Below, piece after piece: positions 59,669 through 64,000 of a DNA stretch of 64,000 nt (positions are counted from its first letter, which is position 1; each line of letters opens with the position of its first letter). This DNA comes from Fictibacillus sp. b24. GTDB lineage: Bacteria; Bacillota; Bacilli; Bacillales; Fictibacillaceae. Under the pieces are notes generated by a model. It ran no database searches, had not been told where the DNA came from, and saw only the letters and a program-made list of their open reading frames with translations. Both the position numbers and the translations under genes were made by a program. The stretch is taken from assembly GCF_030348825.1 (NCBI RefSeq), contig NZ_JAUCES010000005.1, positions 1,922,001 through 1,986,000 of the forward strand. The letters run 5' to 3'.

Positions 59669-60265
59669 TTATAGAGCTCTATGAGGAAGTCTCCATCTTA
59701 ACTTAAGAGATAGCATTCTAAAAGCAACTAAGCAAATGAACAGAATCATATATTCAACGGTACTGTTTACAATATTTAAACCTACAATCAACCCGCCAAG
59801 TAAAGCCCATACTGCATAAATTTCTTCACGCAATACGACTGGCTTTCGTCCTGCCAGCACGTCGCGAATCATGCCTCCGCCGATACCCGTCAATATTGCA
59901 GCAACAATCACTGCACTTATTGGATGGTTCATGCTTGTGGCAGCAATCGCACCTTGAATGGCGAATGCAGAAAGCCCTATTGCATCAAAAAAATGAAGAC
60001 TTCTTTTTGAGTATTGTATAAAAGTTTCTGGCATAAAGAAAACAATGCCCATTGAAGCAAGTGCTGATTTTAACAAAAGGCCTTGTTCCCATATGGTGTC
60101 AACCGGAAGTCCGATTAATACATTCCTCAAAACACCACCACCGAATGCTGTAACTAAACCTAAAATAAAAACACCGAGAATGTCATAATCCTCTTCCATT
60201 GCAACTAAAGCACCTGAAATCGCAAAAGCTATCGTCCCAATGATATTTAATAAATCCCAAGTCAA
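59669..60265 (-). CDS. TRIC/UPF0126 family membrane channel
   Basis: 198 residues with about seven membrane helices in two repeats. Each repeat has the family glycine motif: LVTAFGGGVLRNVLIG (about 35-50) and LTGIGGGMIRDVLAGRKPVV (about 120-140). The family is related to eukaryotic TRIC potassium channels and includes B. subtilis YvgT. Ion selectivity in bacteria is not established for this member. The start is TTG at 60265 with AGAGGA nine bases upstream. Confidence 0.9.
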   Translation of the reverse strand: MTWDLLNIIGTIAFAISGALVAMEEDYDILGVFILGLVTAFGGGVLRNVLIGLPVDTIWEQGLLLKSALASMGIVFFMPETFIQYSKRSLHFFDAIGLSAFAIQGAIAATSMNHPISAVIVAAILTGIGGGMIRDVLAGRKPVVLREEIYAVWALLGGLIVGLNIVNSTVEYMILFICLVAFRMLSLKLRWRLPHRAL

Positions 60266-60338
60266 ACCCGTTCTTCCTCTCTAAAAAACAATATACTCCG
60301 TATTGAATCTTATAAGGTTATGAACCGACTGGCAAGGA

Positions 60339-61169
60339 TTATTTGCAAAAACTTTTTAACTTCTCTATAGTGCTGAGCGGTACACTGCAGCTTCCAAGAT
60401 CTCCATGAAAAACTTCTCCGTTTCGAAAACCGTGAAAATCGCTTCCTGCTGTTTTTATTAACGAATATTCTTCAGCTAACTTTTTGTAATGATTTACTTG
60501 GTGTGATGAATGATCTGGGTGACAGCACTCGATCCCAATCAATCCGTTCTCACTTAATAAAGGAATCAGTTCGTCAGCACCATAAATGCCCGGATGTGCT
60601 AAAACAGGCACACCTTTTGCCTTTTTTATGATTTGTATCGCATCTATTGGTGAAATGCGCTCAGGTGTAGCATATGCTGCTTTACCTTTTCCTAAATATT
60701 TGTCGAAGGCTTCTGGAAGAGAGTGAACAATCCCCTTCTCCATTAGAATCTCCGCAATATGTCCTCTTCCAACATTTCCATCCCCGTGCCTTTTTGCTTC
60801 TAATTCTGATTTGTTAATATTGATTCCAAGTTTATTTAGTTTTTGAAGAATCATTTCATTTCTTTTGTCTCTTACAGAAGTAAGGCTTGTTAAAACAGAA
60901 AGAAATTCTTCATCTTTATAATCGATATAATATCCTAGGACATGAATATCTTGTCCTTTATACAATGTACTGATTTCGATACCAGGAATACATTCGAAAT
61001 TTGGATGTTTACTTGCTTCAAGCATCGCTTCTTCTATACCGCTTACCGTGTCGTGATCAGTAATTGCAATGGCTCCAAGGTCTTTTTCAAGGGCTCTTTT
61101 AATGTTTTCTGCTGGACTAAAAGTACCATCTGATGCAGTGGAATGGGTATGCAGATCGCTTTGTTTCAT
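60339..61169 (-). CDS. PHP-domain phosphoesterase
   Basis: 276 residues with the PHP metal motifs DLHTHSTASDGTFSP, AITDHDTVSG, PGIEIST, VLAHPGIYG and TAGSDFHG. This set of His and Asp residues binds two or three metal ions. The closest group is the RNase AM/YciV-type 3',5'-nucleotide phosphatase and 5'-3' oligonucleotidase family, so turnover of short RNA or pAp is plausible. The ATG has AGGAG upstream at a good distance. It is followed by a TTG-start channel gene on the same strand. Confidence 0.88.
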   Translation of the reverse strand: MKQSDLHTHSTASDGTFSPAENIKRALEKDLGAIAITDHDTVSGIEEAMLEASKHPNFECIPGIEISTLYKGQDIHVLGYYIDYKDEEFLSVLTSLTSVRDKRNEMILQKLNKLGININKSELEAKRHGDGNVGRGHIAEILMEKGIVHSLPEAFDKYLGKGKAAYATPERISPIDAIQIIKKAKGVPVLAHPGIYGADELIPLLSENGLIGIECCHPDHSSHQVNHYKKLAEEYSLIKTAGSDFHGFRNGEVFHGDLGSCSVPLSTIEKLKSFCK

Positions 61170-61213
61170 TTTTTTCTCCTAAAATTTATAATTTAATTAC
61201 GGTACGTGAAATT

Positions 61214-62056
61214 TTATTCTTGCTGCTCTTTTTCAACTGGGTTATCACGATAACTTATCCAATCGCTCCAACTGCCTCCATATAGCGCAGTATTTGTGAT
61301 ACTAGCCTCATTCATAGCAAGAATATTCACACAAGCTGTTACGCCAGATCCGCAGTATACGATTGCTTTTTCGTCAGAACGAAGATGAACTGCATACATT
61401 TCCTGCAGATCTTTTTTTTCTTTCCACCAGCCGGCTTTTTGAAAATGCTTCTCCCACGGAATATTAATAGCTGTTGGTATATGGCCTGCTTTATGATCAA
61501 TCGGTTCGATCAAGCCTTTATATCTGTTAGGCTCCCGAGCGTCTATCAGCATTTTATTTCTGTTTTTAATGACAGATATAATATCCTCCTTCATGACAAG
61601 CATGTCTTCCCTAATTTTGGACTTAAAGTGTGATTGCTTCTCTATAGGCATTTTTCTTGTGATGCTATGACCTTTTTCTTTATAGTGTGTGTAGCCGCCT
61701 TGCATAACATATACGTTGTCATGTCCTAGGTATTTCAATAGCCACCAAAGTCTGGAGGCCATAGCACCTGATTGGTCATCATATGCGACAACAATTTTTT
61801 CAGAGTCAACCCCACAACGGCTTAAAAATTGTGATAGTATGTTTACGGAAGGTAATGGATGACGACCGCCATGAGTTGAAACTGGTGCTGATAGATGTTG
61901 GTTCAGATCCGCATAATATGCGCCTTCGATATGATCCTGTTTATACAGCTCAAATCCTTCTGAAGGATTTGTTAACGAAAACCGGCAATCAAAGATTACA
62001 ATATCATCTCTGTTAAGATTTTTGTCTACCCATTCCGGTCTTACAAAATTGGACAT
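61214..62056 (-). CDS. sulfurtransferase with two rhodanese domains
   Basis: 280 residues, thiosulfate/3-mercaptopyruvate sulfurtransferase type. The inactive N-terminal rhodanese domain carries FDCRFSLTNPSEGFELYKQD and VAYDDQSGAMASRLWWLLKY. The C-terminal domain carries the catalytic Cys in AIVYCGSGVTACVNILAM; the CGSGVTA loop is typical of mercaptopyruvate-type enzymes. The closing block is LYGGSWSDWISYRDNPVE. It moves sulfane sulfur in the cytoplasm. The ATG has AGGAGG upstream. It is divergent from zwf. Confidence 0.92.
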   Translation of the reverse strand: MSNFVRPEWVDKNLNRDDIVIFDCRFSLTNPSEGFELYKQDHIEGAYYADLNQHLSAPVSTHGGRHPLPSVNILSQFLSRCGVDSEKIVVAYDDQSGAMASRLWWLLKYLGHDNVYVMQGGYTHYKEKGHSITRKMPIEKQSHFKSKIREDMLVMKEDIISVIKNRNKMLIDAREPNRYKGLIEPIDHKAGHIPTAINIPWEKHFQKAGWWKEKKDLQEMYAVHLRSDEKAIVYCGSGVTACVNILAMNEASITNTALYGGSWSDWISYRDNPVEKEQQE

Positions 62057-62151
62057 ACTTAAACCTCCTATTTAAGAAGTAATACGTTATTTTAACTTCA
62101 TCTAGGGAAAGCTGTAACTATTAGAAAAGATAGAAAGAAGTGACGTACAAA

Positions 62152-63654
62152 ATGATACATAGTATTCCAAACGCGTCCATTGTATTATTTGGAGCGACTG
62201 GTGACCTGGCTCACCGAAAACTATTTCCTGCTCTTTATCAATTGTATCAAAAGGGGCATATGAAAGAGAACTTTTCTGTTGTTGGTGTTTCTAGAAAAGA
62301 GTATTCACACGAAGAATTTCAAGCTGAAGTGGCTTCAGCTATTAACGAACACGCACCAAATGCAGATCGAGACATCGTGAAAAAATTCTCTTCTCATTTT
62401 TATTATTTAAAAATGGATGTAACAAGTGAACCGAGCTATCATGAATTAGAAGAACTATTGAACGTGCTTGATAGAGATTATCAGACGAATGGGAATCGCT
62501 TATACTATTTAGCGATGGCTCCAAGTTTCTTTGGAACAATTCCAACTTTCTTAAAATCAGAAGGTATAACAAACACAGAAGGCTGGCAGCGCATCGTAAT
62601 TGAAAAACCATTCGGTCATGACCTCCCTTCTGCTACGAAGTTAAATGAAGAGATCCAACAAAGTTTTAATGAAGATGATATTTATCGTATTGACCACTAT
62701 CTCGGTAAAGAGATGGTCCAAAACATTCAAGTGATTCGTTTTGGAAATGCGATTTTCGAATCCATCTGGAACAACAAGTACATCGACTCTGTTCAAATCA
62801 CATCTAGTGAAACTTTAGGTGTAGAAGATCGAGCAGCTTATTACGAAAAATCAGGTGCACTCCTTGATATGGTTCAAAACCACATGCTTCAAATGGTTAT
62901 GATGGTTGCCATGGAGCCGCCAGGTGAACTAAAGCCTGAACATATCCGTGATGAAAAAGTTAAAGTGCTTCGTTCGTTGCGTTTCTTTAATGAAGAAGAA
63001 GTACAAAAGAATGTGATTCGCGCACAATATTCTGATGGAAAGATGAACGGTGAAAAAGTTCCAGGATACCTGCAAGAAGAAAATGTTGCTCCTGAGTCAA
63101 AAACAGAAACATTTGTAGCTGCTAAACTGTTTATCGATAATTTCCGTTGGACAGGCGTACCTTTCTATATTCGTACAGGAAAACGAATGGCTGTAAAGTC
63201 TACAGAAATCGTTATTCAATTCAAGCAAGGTCCAATGGCTCTTTATCATGCAAAGACAGAAAAATATCAGCCAAATCTTTTAAGAATTCACGTTCAGCCT
63301 GATGAAGGTGTTAGCCTGACTCTTAATGCTAAACCAAAAGGTGACACATCTGATCTGTTGCCGATCGATATGACATATAACAATAAATCAACTGCTGAGA
63401 TGAACTCTCCAGAAGCATATGAAAAGCTTCTCCATGATTGTCTTCTTGGGAATTCAACCTATTTTACTCGTTGGGATGAAGTAGCTCTTAGCTGGGACTT
63501 TATTGACCGCATTACAAAAGCTTGGCAGGATGGTACAGGTTCATCAATTACACAATATCCTTCTGGCAGCATGGGTCCTATTGAAGCAGATGAATTGTTG
63601 AATAGAGACGGCCATTCTTGGTGGGAACCTACAAAAGTTAGAGAGGAATGTTAA
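62152..63654 (+). CDS. zwf: glucose-6-phosphate 1-dehydrogenase
   Basis: About 500 residues, first enzyme of the oxidative pentose phosphate pathway, making 6-phosphogluconolactone and NADPH. The Rossmann motif is SIVLFGATGDLAHRKLFPAL (about residues 9-28). The active-site signature is RIDHYLGKEMVQNIQVIRFG (about residues 180-200). EKPFGHDLPSA and the C-terminal GSMGPIEADELL fit. A GTG at 62140 is in frame; the ATG at 62152 is eight bases after AAGTGA, and neither ribosome site is strong. The next gene starts two bases after the stop. Confidence 0.95.
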   Translation: MIHSIPNASIVLFGATGDLAHRKLFPALYQLYQKGHMKENFSVVGVSRKEYSHEEFQAEVASAINEHAPNADRDIVKKFSSHFYYLKMDVTSEPSYHELEELLNVLDRDYQTNGNRLYYLAMAPSFFGTIPTFLKSEGITNTEGWQRIVIEKPFGHDLPSATKLNEEIQQSFNEDDIYRIDHYLGKEMVQNIQVIRFGNAIFESIWNNKYIDSVQITSSETLGVEDRAAYYEKSGALLDMVQNHMLQMVMMVAMEPPGELKPEHIRDEKVKVLRSLRFFNEEEVQKNVIRAQYSDGKMNGEKVPGYLQEENVAPESKTETFVAAKLFIDNFRWTGVPFYIRTGKRMAVKSTEIVIQFKQGPMALYHAKTEKYQPNLLRIHVQPDEGVSLTLNAKPKGDTSDLLPIDMTYNNKSTAEMNSPEAYEKLLHDCLLGNSTYFTRWDEVALSWDFIDRITKAWQDGTGSSITQYPSGSMGPIEADELLNRDGHSWWEPTKVREEC

Positions 63655-63656
63655 CC

Positions 63657-64000
63657 ATGAAGATTTATGATGTTTCTTTACCGATCTATGAAGGTATGCC
63701 GGTATATAAAAACAAACCTGAAAAACAGCCTGAGTTTAATACTGCACAAAACGGTCATGTTACAGAAACAAGGATCGCAATGGATGTTCACACTGGTACA
63801 CATGTAGATGCACCACTGCACATGGTACCTGGCGGTGATACGATCGAAACACTGGCGATCGAAAAACTTGTTCGAAAAGCAAAAGTAATTGATCTTACAA
63901 GTTCACGCGAGTTCATATCTGCTGAAGATCTTGCTGGAAAAGATATTCAAAAAGATGACTTTGTTCTCTTTAAAACAAAAAATTCTTGGGACACTGAATT
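63657..64000 (+). CDS. cyclase-family (kynurenine formamidase-like) protein, 5' part
   Basis: The first 114 codons are in the window and the gene runs off the right edge. MKIYDVSLPIYEGMPVYKNK and the metal-binding HTGTHVDAPLHMVPGGDTIE (about residues 44-65) identify the cyclase family, which includes metal-dependent kynurenine formamidase. The actual substrate is not known for most members. The ATG at 63657 has GAGAGGA nine bases upstream, inside the end of zwf, so it is translationally linked to zwf. Confidence 0.85.
   Translation, partial: MKIYDVSLPIYEGMPVYKNKPEKQPEFNTAQNGHVTETRIAMDVHTGTHVDAPLHMVPGGDTIETLAIEKLVRKAKVIDLTSSREFISAEDLAGKDIQKDDFVLFKTKNSWDTE

Noticed and set aside
1-64000. Prophage, defence or toxin-antitoxin island
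   Set aside because: Apart from one IS and small intergenic repeats, gene content is core and metabolic; no integrase, phage structural, restriction or toxin gene was recognised.

Overview
The window is AT-rich chromosomal DNA from an endospore-forming member of the Bacillaceae (Firmicutes). The evidence is strong GGAGG-type ribosome sites, frequent TTG/GTG starts, an arginine T-box in front of argS, and typical Bacillus genes (kapB, yppC/yppG-like, yjcZ-type, ypcP, ypeP/ypdQ-type RNase H genes, bacilliredoxin, the yodT-S-R-Q/kamA cluster). The genus cannot be fixed from the sequence; a Fictibacillus-like organism is my guess. Most of the window is ordinary core and metabolic sequence. No prophage, CRISPR, toxin-antitoxin or recognisable defence locus is visible.

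Layout. 1-6.1 kb: the 5' end of odhA, rarD, argS with its T-box, a small unknown gene, a MATE exporter and a fused MsrA-MsrB. 6.1-12.4 kb: GC-rich intergenic repeats, an EamA transporter, two SGNH hydrolases, a deoxyribosyltransferase-like protein and proC. proC is followed by an IS3-family (IS150-type) element that has jumped into the loop of the proC terminator. 12.4-17.7 kb: YppG-like and DUF2515 proteins, DUF502, D-amino acid transaminase and a secreted lamin-tail/phospholipase D protein. 18.2-26.8 kb: nadE, kapB, the tRNA hydroxylase trhO, tRNA-Arg(UCG), an amidase, threonine aldolase and a methyltransferase. 27-39.5 kb: an MMPL transporter, plsY, a YjcZ-type peptide, bacilliredoxin, two NAD-binding proteins, pncA, MgtC, DUF485 plus an acetate-type symporter, an APC permease and cvfB. 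39.5-49.6 kb: fhs, a 2Fe-2S ferredoxin, an HD hydrolase, two divergent RNase HI genes, ypcP, a structured small RNA, a 46-residue gene, and two tandem paralogous membrane-anchored proteins of unknown family.

49.7-59.6 kb holds the most coherent metabolic unit, all on the minus strand: ablB, a sigma-54-dependent activator, then kamA, yokU, yodT, yodS, yodR, yodQ and a gabT-like aminotransferase. A canonical -24/-12 promoter lies directly before kamA. Together they encode lysine to beta-lysine conversion and probable onward degradation through acetylation, transamination, CoA transfer and deacylation. 59.6-64 kb: a TRIC-type channel, a PHP phosphoesterase, a rhodanese, zwf and the start of a cyclase-family gene.

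Non-coding structure is the other theme. A MITE-like repeat of about 130 bp core with AT-rich inverted flanks occurs in five clear copies, one carrying a 127-bp internal insert, plus decayed relics. Three intergenic arrays repeat with an exact 21-bp period and a shared ACTCG-type head, each on the strand of the gene just upstream. A 230-nt minus-strand transcript with its own promoter and terminator has 6S-RNA-like architecture.
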